DNA from: Terriglobia bacterium
Lineage (GTDB): Bacteria; Acidobacteriota; Terriglobia; Bryobacterales; Bryobacteraceae
Assembly: GCA_025350105.1 (NCBI GenBank)
Contig: JANXYJ010000149.1
Coordinates: 1-64,000 of the forward strand
Direction: 5' to 3'
Length of the DNA: 64,000 bases
Part shown: positions 19,759-27,362 of the stretch, in pieces
Numbering within the stretch: position 1 is the stretch's first letter
Layout: every line of letters starts with the position of its first letter
The notes under the pieces: model-generated
The model's database searches: none
Seen by the model: the letters and a program-made list of their open reading frames with translations, nothing else
Told to the model about the DNA's origin: nothing
Made by a program: the position numbers and the translations under genes

Positions 19759-20994
19759 AACATTCTCCAGTGGATTCGCATCCAGCACCACAAAGTCAGC
19801 GCTCTTGCCTGCCTCCAGCGTCGCGTGATCGCCCAGCTTCAGGAACGCCGCCGAGTTCACCGTAACCGATGTCAACGCCTGTGCCGGAGTCATACCCGCA
19901 TGCACCATCAGTTCCAATTCCCGATGCGTGGTGAACGCGTGAAAATAATCAGGCACCGCGCCCGAATCCGCGCCAAAACCAATCAGCGCCCCAGCGGAAT
20001 TCAGCTTAGCCAGATTATGTTCCATGATCTGATAAGTCTTCTGCGCCGCTTCGGTGGCCTGCGCCGTTCGCCCTGCATACGACGCCCGTACGCGATCGAT
20101 CACCGCCGCCGGCGTAACAGCCCTATATAAAGGATCGTCCAGCCACGCTGGCGGCGTCATCGTTGTCCGCGTTTCCGCCAGCCCCATATTCGGCATGTTG
20201 AAAATTCGCCGCTGCTTGATCAGCGCAACCGTCTTATCGTCCATCTCTTTATCGCGAACCAAATGCGCAAACCCGTCTATTCCAGCGCGCACCAGATCCT
20301 TGGCATCCTCCAAATAGTACACATGCGCAATCACGCGCGCTGCATGCTTGTGCGCCTCGTCGATGATGGCGCGATACAGCGCGGGTTCCAGCTTCTTCAC
20401 TGTCCCATTGCGGTCGTCCACCCAAATCTTGATGATGTCCACGTGCTTGGCAAGCTGATCGCGCACGCCCTGGCGCGCTTCCGCTTCGTTGGTCACTCCA
20501 ACCGACGATCCGCGCATCGCCGGCGTCCCCGGCCCCGCATTCGGAGCCGCAAATCCACGTCCCGCGGTAAACAACCGCGCAGCGGTTTTAGCTTCGCCGC
20601 GCACTTGCAACTCCGCGCCGTTAATATCCGTCCCCAACGACATCACCGCCGCCACGCCCGCATAGGCGTAACGATTCAACTGATCGATCACGTTCTCGCG
20701 TGTGAAGTTTTCCGCCGCATATGTGCCATCTTTTTGGTAGCCCAGATGCACATGCGGATCAAGCAGCGCCGGCATCACGGTTTTGCCAGTGAGATCGACG
20801 CGCGTAGCTCCGGCGGCATTTACAGATCCCCGCTTGCCCATCTTCACAATGCGCCCGTTATCCACCACAAAAGCCGCGTCTTCAATCGGAGCCTTCCGCG
20901 CATCCACAATCACGCGAGCCCCCTCAAACAAAACTCGAGCCCCATGCAAATGGGCCGCAGTCGCGGCAAGAACAAGGAGACTAACCCCGCGCAT
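19684..20994 (-). CDS. Exported amidohydrolase
   Basis: The 436-residue amidohydrolase-superfamily enzyme has a short signal peptide (SLLVLAATAAHLHG). The metal ligands are visible as HVH in LLDPHVHLGY, His in VIAHVYYL and GFAHLV, and Asp in GFGADSG. The closing ADFVVLDANPLENV block is typical of the imidazolonepropionase/prolidase-like branch. It would hydrolyse a C-N bond in a cyclic or acyl-amide compound. Its start overlaps the 3' end of the molybdenum hydroxylase large subunit by 14 nt, so it belongs to that operon and may act on the hydroxylated product. Confidence 0.85.
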   Translation of the reverse strand: MRGVSLLVLAATAAHLHGARVLFEGARVIVDARKAPIEDAAFVVDNGRIVKMGKRGSVNAAGATRVDLTGKTVMPALLDPHVHLGYQKDGTYAAENFTRENVIDQLNRYAYAGVAAVMSLGTDINGAELQVRGEAKTAARLFTAGRGFAAPNAGPGTPAMRGSSVGVTNEAEARQGVRDQLAKHVDIIKIWVDDRNGTVKKLEPALYRAIIDEAHKHAARVIAHVYYLEDAKDLVRAGIDGFAHLVRDKEMDDKTVALIKQRRIFNMPNMGLAETRTTMTPPAWLDDPLYRAVTPAAVIDRVRASYAGRTAQATEAAQKTYQIMEHNLAKLNSAGALIGFGADSGAVPDYFHAFTTHRELELMVHAGMTPAQALTSVTVNSAAFLKLGDHATLEAGKSADFVVLDANPLENVSNTRKIARVYLRGQELRRENLFAR

Positions 20995-23299
20995 TCAAAG
21001 CCGCCTTCACCCGCTCCGGCGTAAACGGAATCTGCCGCAGCCTTGCCCCCGTCGCGTCAAACACCGCGTTGCCAATCGCCGCGCCAATCACCGTGATCGA
21101 CGTTTCCCCCGCGCCCGTCGCCTCTTCATCCGGCTGATTCACCAACACACATTCGATCTTCGGAATCTCAAACCCCACCGGCAACGAATGATACGTCCGC
21201 CAGTCCACCGACGTAATCTTTTCGCGATCCCACGTCACCTCTTCCCCCAATGCGCGGCTCATCCCCTGCAAAGCGCCGCCCTCGGCCTGTTGCTTCAATC
21301 CATCCGGATTCGAAATCGGACCCGCGTCAATCGCCACCCACATGCGCTTCACATCGATCTTGCCGGTTTGTTGATTCACGTTCACTTCCACCACAATGCC
21401 GGTGTAGCCGTTGTCGCCCTCATACGCCACCACCGCCACGCCGCGCCCCGTTACGGTTCCCGTCTTCGCGTTCGCGCGAGGTGAAACCCGCTTCTCCCAC
21501 TTCGCCGCCTTTGCCGCGGCTTCCAAAACACCAATCACACGTTCACTCTTCAAATGTTTTAAACGGAATTCCACCGGATCGGCGCCCACCTTCGCGGCCA
21601 GTTCATCCATGAAACTTTCGTGCGCAAACGTATTCTGCAAACGAGCGGGAGACCGCAGCGGCCCTGTAAACACCGGCGATTGCAAATTGTGCACCAAAAC
21701 ACGTTCGCTCGCAATGGTTCCGGTGCCCTGATTCATTCCCTTCACTCGCCCGGCGACATAAGACGGAATGCCATTGCTGTTGTTGTTATATGCGTTCGGT
21801 GCCGGAGCCGGCGTGCGCGGTTGAAAAGTATCCGGCTCAAAACCCAGCAAGCTACCGGTGACGATGTTGCCCGGCCGCGCGGCCCCCGGCCGATTCCCCT
21901 TCGCCGGAATCCACGCTTCATGCTCCCAGGCAAGGATGTTGCCCTGCGCGTCAAGTCCAGCGCGCTCATCCATCACATGCGCGTGGCCGTAGTTTTCCCA
22001 GGCCATCTCATCCTTGCGCGTCAACTGCACCCGCACCGGCTTGCCCGCGGCTTGCGACAAAATCGCCGCATCATAGGTGGCAGCATCCGCGCCGTTCAGT
22101 CCGTAACAACCGGACCCGCGGCGAAACATAACGTGAATGTTTTCCGGCTTCAAACCCAGCAGCGTCGCGCACGCGCTCCGTTGGTACCACACGCCTTGGG
22201 TTGCGGAATAAATAGTCGCCTTGTCGCCCTGCACATCCGCTACCGCGCAGGATGCGCCCAATGATCCGTGCATCTGATTCGGATGAATGTAACTGGCTTT
22301 CACCACCGTCGCCGCGCCGCTGATCTTCGCCGCGCTGTCACCGGAATCCACCAGCAAAATATCACGCGAGGGTTGGGCTTGGCGCAAGGTTTCCAGGAAA
22401 CCGGCCTGATCCGGCATGCCGGTGCCTTTGCTCCATTCCACTTTCAGCTTGGCTGCGGCCTGCACCGCTTGAAATTGTTTCTGCGCAACCACGCCGACAA
22501 AGTTTTTGCGCACGACGATCTTTTCAACACCGGCTAGATCCTTGATCGAAGCCTCGTCGACGTTGACCACCGTCGCTCCGGGAACCGGCGGTCGCACCAC
22601 GCGCCCATGCAGCATCCCCGGCACCTTCACGTTATGAACATATTCAAATGTGCCAGTAGCCATCAACGGCATGTCCGGACGCTGCAGCGGCTGGCCCAAA
22701 ACGGTCCATTCGCGCGGGTGTTTGCGTTTGGCGGTCTTGCTAAGGGGGAGATTGAATTTCTTGCCGGCCACCAATTCGCCGTAAGTAACTTTTTTCGACG
22801 CGTCGTTCCTGGCTTGAATTACGCCCTTCGCTGCCGTCAGTTGATCCACCGGCAGGCCCAACTTTTGCGAAGCCATCTGCAGCAGAGCCTCGCGCGCGGT
22901 GGCTCCCGCCTGGCCCAAATTCGAGTTGTTGAAATTCACCGGATGAGACTGGCTGCCCGACGTGTGTGCCTGATCCGGCGTCAACGCGGTATCGCAATAG
23001 ATCAGCTTCACGCGTTCGAAGGGAACCGAAAGCTCTTCGGCCACCAACTGCTGCTGCGCCGTGGAAATTCCTTGGCCCAATTCTTCTTTGCCGCTGTACG
23101 CCGTAATGCTGCCGTCCGCCGCTATGGCGATCCACGAATCCACTTGACCCATGGCGGGCGCACCCGGTGACGGGCCGCCTTGCGCAAAAGCGTCGGATGA
23201 AATTTGTGACGCCGCGCTGAATCCAACAATGATTGCTCCGGATGTTTTAAGGAAATTGCGGCGAGAGAGCGCCATTTGTGCTTCCGCGGTGAACTTCAT
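20981..23299 (-). CDS. Molybdenum hydroxylase large subunit (IorB-like), Tat-exported
   Basis: The 772-residue subunit resembles isoquinoline 1-oxidoreductase beta and aldehyde oxidases of the xanthine-oxidase family, which hydroxylate aromatic N-heterocycles or aldehydes with water. The N-terminus has a twin-arginine signal (SRRNFLKTSGAIIVGFSAA). Cofactor-binding segments include SGKEELGQGIS, HTSGSQSHPVNFNNS, MFRRGSGCYGLNGADAATY and the C-terminal GAGETSITVIGAAIGNAV, where Glu in GAGE is the usual catalytic base. The start at 23299 overlaps the small-subunit stop by ATGA. No FAD subunit is encoded nearby, as expected for the IorAB layout. Confidence 0.92.
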   Translation of the reverse strand: MKFTAEAQMALSRRNFLKTSGAIIVGFSAASQISSDAFAQGGPSPGAPAMGQVDSWIAIAADGSITAYSGKEELGQGISTAQQQLVAEELSVPFERVKLIYCDTALTPDQAHTSGSQSHPVNFNNSNLGQAGATAREALLQMASQKLGLPVDQLTAAKGVIQARNDASKKVTYGELVAGKKFNLPLSKTAKRKHPREWTVLGQPLQRPDMPLMATGTFEYVHNVKVPGMLHGRVVRPPVPGATVVNVDEASIKDLAGVEKIVVRKNFVGVVAQKQFQAVQAAAKLKVEWSKGTGMPDQAGFLETLRQAQPSRDILLVDSGDSAAKISGAATVVKASYIHPNQMHGSLGASCAVADVQGDKATIYSATQGVWYQRSACATLLGLKPENIHVMFRRGSGCYGLNGADAATYDAAILSQAAGKPVRVQLTRKDEMAWENYGHAHVMDERAGLDAQGNILAWEHEAWIPAKGNRPGAARPGNIVTGSLLGFEPDTFQPRTPAPAPNAYNNNSNGIPSYVAGRVKGMNQGTGTIASERVLVHNLQSPVFTGPLRSPARLQNTFAHESFMDELAAKVGADPVEFRLKHLKSERVIGVLEAAAKAAKWEKRVSPRANAKTGTVTGRGVAVVAYEGDNGYTGIVVEVNVNQQTGKIDVKRMWVAIDAGPISNPDGLKQQAEGGALQGMSRALGEEVTWDREKITSVDWRTYHSLPVGFEIPKIECVLVNQPDEEATGAGETSITVIGAAIGNAVFDATGARLRQIPFTPERVKAALNARG

Positions 23300-23769
23300 C
23301 GCGCACCTGCCTTCGACTTCGCATAAGTATTGATCGCCGCCAGCATCCGCGTGTGCGTGAAGCACCGGCACAAAACGTTGCTCAGGGCTTGTTGCATCTC
23401 CCCCTCATTGGCTTTGGGGTTCTTATCCAAAAGCGCTTTCGCCGTCAGGATCACTCCGTTCAAACAAAACCCGCACTGCGCGGCGTTTTCATCCATGAAA
23501 GCTTTTTGCAGCGGATGCGGCTTTCCGGGCGTGCCCAAACCCTCCAAGGTCACGATGTCGGCGCCCTGGGCTGCCTTTACCGTGGTGACGCAGGACCGCA
23601 CCGCCTGCCCCTTGATGATCACTGTGCACGCGCCGCACTGGCCCAGGCCGCAGCCAAACTTCGGACCACCAACGCCCACTTCATCGGTCAACGCATATAA
23701 CAGCGGCGTCGCCGGATCCAGATCCAGCGCATGCGGCTGGCCGTTCACTTTAAGATTGATTGTGCTCAT
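23296..23769 (-). CDS. Molybdenum hydroxylase small subunit, 2x[2Fe-2S] (IorA-like)
   Basis: The 157-residue protein carries both iron-sulfur clusters of a molybdenum hydroxylase. The plant-type cluster has CGLGQCGACTV with a later Cys (VRSC), and the second has CGFC and LCRC. It has no signal peptide and is expected to be exported in complex with the Tat-tagged large subunit. The usual CGFCTPG is CGFCLNG and the usual LCRCGTY is LCRCFTHT. The gene is first in a three-gene minus operon (small subunit, large subunit, amidohydrolase) with ATGA coupling to the large subunit. It diverges from the MBL-fold gene across 90 bp. Confidence 0.93.
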   Translation of the reverse strand: MSTINLKVNGQPHALDLDPATPLLYALTDEVGVGGPKFGCGLGQCGACTVIIKGQAVRSCVTTVKAAQGADIVTLEGLGTPGKPHPLQKAFMDENAAQCGFCLNGVILTAKALLDKNPKANEGEMQQALSNVLCRCFTHTRMLAAINTYAKSKAGAR

Positions 23770-23859
23770 AAACCCTGTTTCTTTGTCCTTTGTTCAGATT
23801 AGGGCCGTGCGGACGTGGGGTCAAGCGCAGTACGATGATGTTGCAGAGGAGTGCGTTTC

Positions 23860-24753
23860 GTGAAAACAGTTTCCATCCTATTATTGTCCGCATGCGCTTT
23901 CGGCCAATTCGGCGGCGCCATCCTGCCCGAAAACGCCACAACAAAGGTATCGGATCATGTTTGGGCCATCATGGGCTTTCCCAACATCGCGATTGTCGTG
24001 GGCAGCAATGCAACCCTGGTTGTCGATACCGGTCTCGGCCCGCGCAACGGTCAAATCATTATGCGCGAAGTGCAGAAGCTGGCAAAATCCCAAAAACTAT
24101 TTCTGACCACAACGCACTTTCATCCCGAACACGCCGGCGGAGAAGCCGGCTTTCCGGCGAACACCGTCTTGCTTCGGCCGTCTGTACAACAAGACGAGAT
24201 GAACCAAAACGGCATGCAGATGGTGGAGACGTTCAGTAACATGAACGCGCAAAACAAAGAGTTGCTGGCCGGTGTAGGGTTCCGCCAGCCAGACGTGGTG
24301 TTCGATGGCGACATGAAAGTGGACCTGGGTGGTGGGGTGACCGCACGCCTGCTATGGACCGGCGGCGGCCATACACTGGGGGACGAATTCATTTTCGTGG
24401 AACCTGATCGCACGCTGATGTCCGGCGATTTAGTGGAAAAGGATCTGGTCCCCGCCATTTTTGGTGAAGCGTCCAGCGCGCAACGCTGGTTAACAAGCTT
24501 AGATAAAATCGCTCCACTGAACCCGCGTTTGGTGGTGCCAGATCATGGACCGCTCGGTGACGGCAGTTTGGTGGCCAAGCAAAAAACATTTATGACCGAG
24601 ACCCAAACGCGGGCGCTGGCGCTGAAACGCGAAGGCAAATCCGCCGACGAGGCTGCCGCGATCATGACCGCGGAGATGAAGACGAAATACCCCAGCTACA
24701 CCAATCCGAATGGAATTGCGAACTATGTGAAGCGAGTGTATTCGGAAGACTGA
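23860..24753 (+). CDS. Exported metallo-beta-lactamase-fold hydrolase
   Basis: The roughly 297-residue protein has a signal peptide (KTVSILLLSACAFG) and an MBL domain. The zinc motif is HFHPEH (in TTTHFHPEHAGGEAGF), with Glu where many members have Asp. Further ligands are His in GGGHTLGDEF, Asp in LMSGDLVEK and His in VVPDHGPLGDG. It resembles SoxH/quinoprotein-relay-type proteins associated with oxidative catabolism rather than a true beta-lactamase. The GTG at 23860 is preferred because AGAGGAG lies 8 nt upstream; an in-frame GTG at 23851 overlaps that site. Confidence 0.85.
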   Translation: MKTVSILLLSACAFGQFGGAILPENATTKVSDHVWAIMGFPNIAIVVGSNATLVVDTGLGPRNGQIIMREVQKLAKSQKLFLTTTHFHPEHAGGEAGFPANTVLLRPSVQQDEMNQNGMQMVETFSNMNAQNKELLAGVGFRQPDVVFDGDMKVDLGGGVTARLLWTGGGHTLGDEFIFVEPDRTLMSGDLVEKDLVPAIFGEASSAQRWLTSLDKIAPLNPRLVVPDHGPLGDGSLVAKQKTFMTETQTRALALKREGKSADEAAAIMTAEMKTKYPSYTNPNGIANYVKRVYSED

Positions 24754-24820
24754 AAGCCAGTATCATGTGATAGGACACCCGCGCGGCGTCGATCATCATC
24801 AATTTTCGGGAGCAAACAGA

Positions 24821-25684
24821 ATGCGGCTTTGCCGTTTTGGGCATAATCAGTTGGGTGTAGTGGAAGGTTTGGAAGTTCAAGATGTCACGGCGGCGCTGGA
24901 TGTGTTGCCTGCGGTGCGCTATCCGTTGCCCAAGCACGATATTTTCATCGAGCACCTGGATTCGGTGATCGGGCGCATTCATGAAATTAAAACCTCTGCC
25001 CCCAGGTTAGTGCTGGCGGGCCTGAAGCTGTTGAGCCCGGTGGCCAATCCCAGCAAGATCATCGCGGCTCCGGTGAATTATCAAAAGCATCTGGAAGAAG
25101 TGAAGGGCGACGCCGCGCTCAACCAGGGCAACGTGGCGCACACCATCACCATTCAAAAAGCGGGATTGTTTTTGAAGGCCAATAGCTCTCTTGTGGGGCC
25201 GGGGGAGGGCATCGCGCTGCGTTTTCTTGATCGCCGCAATGACCATGAAGTGGAATTGGCGGTGGTGATCGGCAAACAGGCGCGCCAGGTGTCCAAAGCA
25301 AATGCGCTCGATTATGTCGCGGGCTATTCCATCGGCTTGGACATCACGATTCGCGGCACCGAAGATCGCAGCTTTCGTAAATCGCCGGATACCTATACGG
25401 TGCTGGGGCCGTGGCTGGTGACTCCCGATGAAGTGGGCAATCCGGACGCGTTGGACTTGAGCATTGCCGTGAACGGCGAGACGCGGCAAAGCTCCAACAC
25501 AAAGTACATGATTTTGAAAGCGGCGGAGCTGATTGAGCTGGCGTCGTCCTTTTATACGTTGTATCCCGGCGACATCATCAGCACCGGAACGCCGGAGGGT
25601 GTGAGCCCGATTGTGCCGGGCGATACGGTGGTGGCGACGGTGGAAAAAGTGGGTACGATGGAAGTGAAAGTTCGGGCGTTTTAA
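24821..25684 (+). CDS. Fumarylacetoacetate hydrolase-family protein, likely fumarylpyruvate hydrolase
   Basis: The 287-residue protein has the FAH fold: IIAAPVNYQKHLEE at the lid/substrate region, metal-binding acidic residues in DRRNDHEVELAVVIG and YSIGLDITIRG, and the closing GDIISTGTPEGVSPI. FAH-family enzymes hydrolyse C-C bonds in 2,4-dioxo acids. The next gene is gentisate 1,2-dioxygenase, 19 nt downstream, so hydrolysis of fumarylpyruvate or maleylpyruvate is the natural role, though the family is broad. The ATG at 24821 follows GGGAG. Confidence 0.9.
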   Translation: MRLCRFGHNQLGVVEGLEVQDVTAALDVLPAVRYPLPKHDIFIEHLDSVIGRIHEIKTSAPRLVLAGLKLLSPVANPSKIIAAPVNYQKHLEEVKGDAALNQGNVAHTITIQKAGLFLKANSSLVGPGEGIALRFLDRRNDHEVELAVVIGKQARQVSKANALDYVAGYSIGLDITIRGTEDRSFRKSPDTYTVLGPWLVTPDEVGNPDALDLSIAVNGETRQSSNTKYMILKAAELIELASSFYTLYPGDIISTGTPEGVSPIVPGDTVVATVEKVGTMEVKVRAF

Positions 25685-25703
25685 GCGCCTGCCGGGGGAC
25701 CGC

Positions 25704-26768
25704 ATGTCCGTATCAGCCTTGGACGTTAAACCTGCCCGTACGCCGGAGCGCGAAGAGTTTTACCAACGCCTGTTGGTGAAAAATGCATCACCGTTGTGGG
25801 AAGTGCTAAGCGAAGTAGTGCCGCCGCAACCGCGGCCACATTGCGTGCCGTTCCTATGGGCCTACGATGTGATGCGCCCGATGCTGATGGAAGCCGGCGG
25901 CATTATCACTGCCGATGAAGCGGAGCGGCGCGTGCTGATGCTGGAGAATCCGGGCACGATAGGCACCGCGCATATCACCGGCAGTTTGTACGCGGGCTTG
26001 CAGTTGGTTTTGCCGGGCGAAGTCGCTCGGACGCATCGGCATGCGCCATCGGCGTTGCGTTTTGTGATGGAATCAAGCGGCGGTTACACTGCGGTGAACG
26101 GCGAGCGCACGGTGATGCAACCGGGCGACTTCATCGTCACCCCATCGATGACCTGGCACGATCATGGCAATTCGGGAATTGGCCCGGTGATCTGGATGGA
26201 CGTGCTGGATCTGCACTTGATCAATTTCATGGACGCGGGTTTCGCGGAACATCATACGCAGGAAATCCAGCCGTTGACGCATCCCGATGGCGATGCTTAT
26301 GCACGCTATGGGGCGAATCTGTTTCCGGTGGATTATCAGCCGGAGCGGCCCTCGACGCCAGTGTTTTCGTATCCGTATTCGCGGAGCCGGGAAGTTTTGG
26401 AGGCGATGCACAAAAACAGCGGCGTGCATGTGTGCCATGGAGTGAAGATGCGGTTTGTGAATCCGGCAACCGGCGGGCCGCCCATGCCGTCGATTCAAAC
26501 TTTCATTCAATTGCTGCCCAAGGGTTTCAGGGGCGCCGAGCATCGCTTTACGGATTCGACGATTTACTGCGCGGTGGAGGGCAGCGGGCGGACACACATC
26601 GGCCATACGACGCTTGAGTGGAAGCAACACGATATTTTCATGGCGCCATCGTGGATGACGGTTTCGCATGAAGCTGACAATGATGCTGTTTTGTTCAGCG
26701 CCTCGGATCGTCCGCTGCAACAGTATTTGGGTGTTTGGCGCGAAGAAGCGCCGGTGCGCAAGGGTTAG
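25704..26768 (+). CDS. Gentisate 1,2-dioxygenase
   Basis: The 354-residue bicupin cleaves gentisate between C1 and C2 to maleylpyruvate with Fe(II). The first cupin has THRHAPSALRFVMES with the metal histidines, then QPGDFIVTPSMTWHDHGN. The second, degenerate cupin contains AVEGSGRTHIG and FMAPSWMTVSHEADN. Length and motif order match the family. GGGGGAC provides a ribosome-binding site 3-8 nt before the ATG. With the FAH-family gene it forms a two-gene ring-cleavage cassette; no maleylpyruvate isomerase is present in the window. Confidence 0.92.
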   Translation: MSVSALDVKPARTPEREEFYQRLLVKNASPLWEVLSEVVPPQPRPHCVPFLWAYDVMRPMLMEAGGIITADEAERRVLMLENPGTIGTAHITGSLYAGLQLVLPGEVARTHRHAPSALRFVMESSGGYTAVNGERTVMQPGDFIVTPSMTWHDHGNSGIGPVIWMDVLDLHLINFMDAGFAEHHTQEIQPLTHPDGDAYARYGANLFPVDYQPERPSTPVFSYPYSRSREVLEAMHKNSGVHVCHGVKMRFVNPATGGPPMPSIQTFIQLLPKGFRGAEHRFTDSTIYCAVEGSGRTHIGHTTLEWKQHDIFMAPSWMTVSHEADNDAVLFSASDRPLQQYLGVWREEAPVRKG

Positions 26769-27197
26769 TTTTTGGGCGCGGCTGGGCCATGCCGGTATCG
26801 CTTGTAACGGTTCGCTATCGCTCACTATTTTCTACCCGCCCGGTTACGGTCGCGGCTCGGAAGCATTTTTAAAGGGGCCCCTCGATCCCAAAGAGTACGC
26901 CGTCAGGCCGGCGGCTATCGTCACCCGCATAGCACGGACCGGATATCGTTCCGATGTGACGCCCATCACTCGCAAACCCCCGACGAGTTTTACTAGTATT
27001 CCCGCCGTTGGTCGGTCCAAGCCCTCTGACAGGTGAGCGCTTCGAACTCCTTGCTCACAATGTAATGGGATGGGGAGGAGTTGAGGCTCCGCCATGATTC
27101 CATGTGTCTGATTCGGTTTGAGATTGAGGTGCGGCTGGTTTGGGGATTGGTGGTTATTACGGCTCCCTACCGGTCGCCGCTGCGTGCTGAGGGGTTT
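26769..27197. other. Intergenic stretch, no gene recognised
   Basis: A plus frame (26668-27036) and a minus frame (26844-27293) cross this stretch. Neither has a ribosome-binding site or recognisable motif, and their amino-acid composition (Arg/Pro/Gly-rich) looks like translated GC-rich noise. The stretch separates the gentisate genes from the TonB receptor's terminator. Confidence 0.4.
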
Positions 27198-27286
27198 GCT
27201 TTTCCGTCCTCCGGTCTGGCGACCTGAGCTAGCGATTGCTTTCCGTCCTCCGGTCTGGCGACCGGAGCTACTGGCGACCGGAGCTA
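27198..27286 (+). repeat. Short interspersed/tandem repeat cluster
   Basis: Two copies of a roughly 33-bp unit (27198-27231 and 27238-27270, beginning GCTTT(T)CCGTCC) are followed by an extra tandem copy of the last 16 bp: CTGGCGACCGGAGCTA at 27255-27270 and again at 27271-27286, with a one-mismatch copy at 27216-27231. The internal TCCGGTC/GACCGGA arms can form hairpins, as in REP-like elements. Confidence 0.7.
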
Positions 27287-27294
27287 CTGGCAAT

Positions 27295-27324
27295 GAAAAA
27301 GGCTCCCCTTAACGAGGAGCCTTT
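27295..27324 (-). terminator. Intrinsic terminator of the TonB receptor gene
   Basis: AAAGGCTCC (27298-27306) pairs with GGAGCCTTT (27316-27324). On the minus strand the stem is followed by TTTTTC, giving a good terminator 39 nt after the receptor stop codon. Confidence 0.8.
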
Positions 27325-27362
27325 GGTTTTGGCCTGATCGCCGGGTTTTGTGTTGGTTGTGG

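Noticed and set aside
26668-27293. Frames in the gap between gentisate dioxygenase and TonB receptor as transposase remains
   Set aside because: Arg/Pro-rich translations without DDE or HTH motifs and without terminal inverted repeats.
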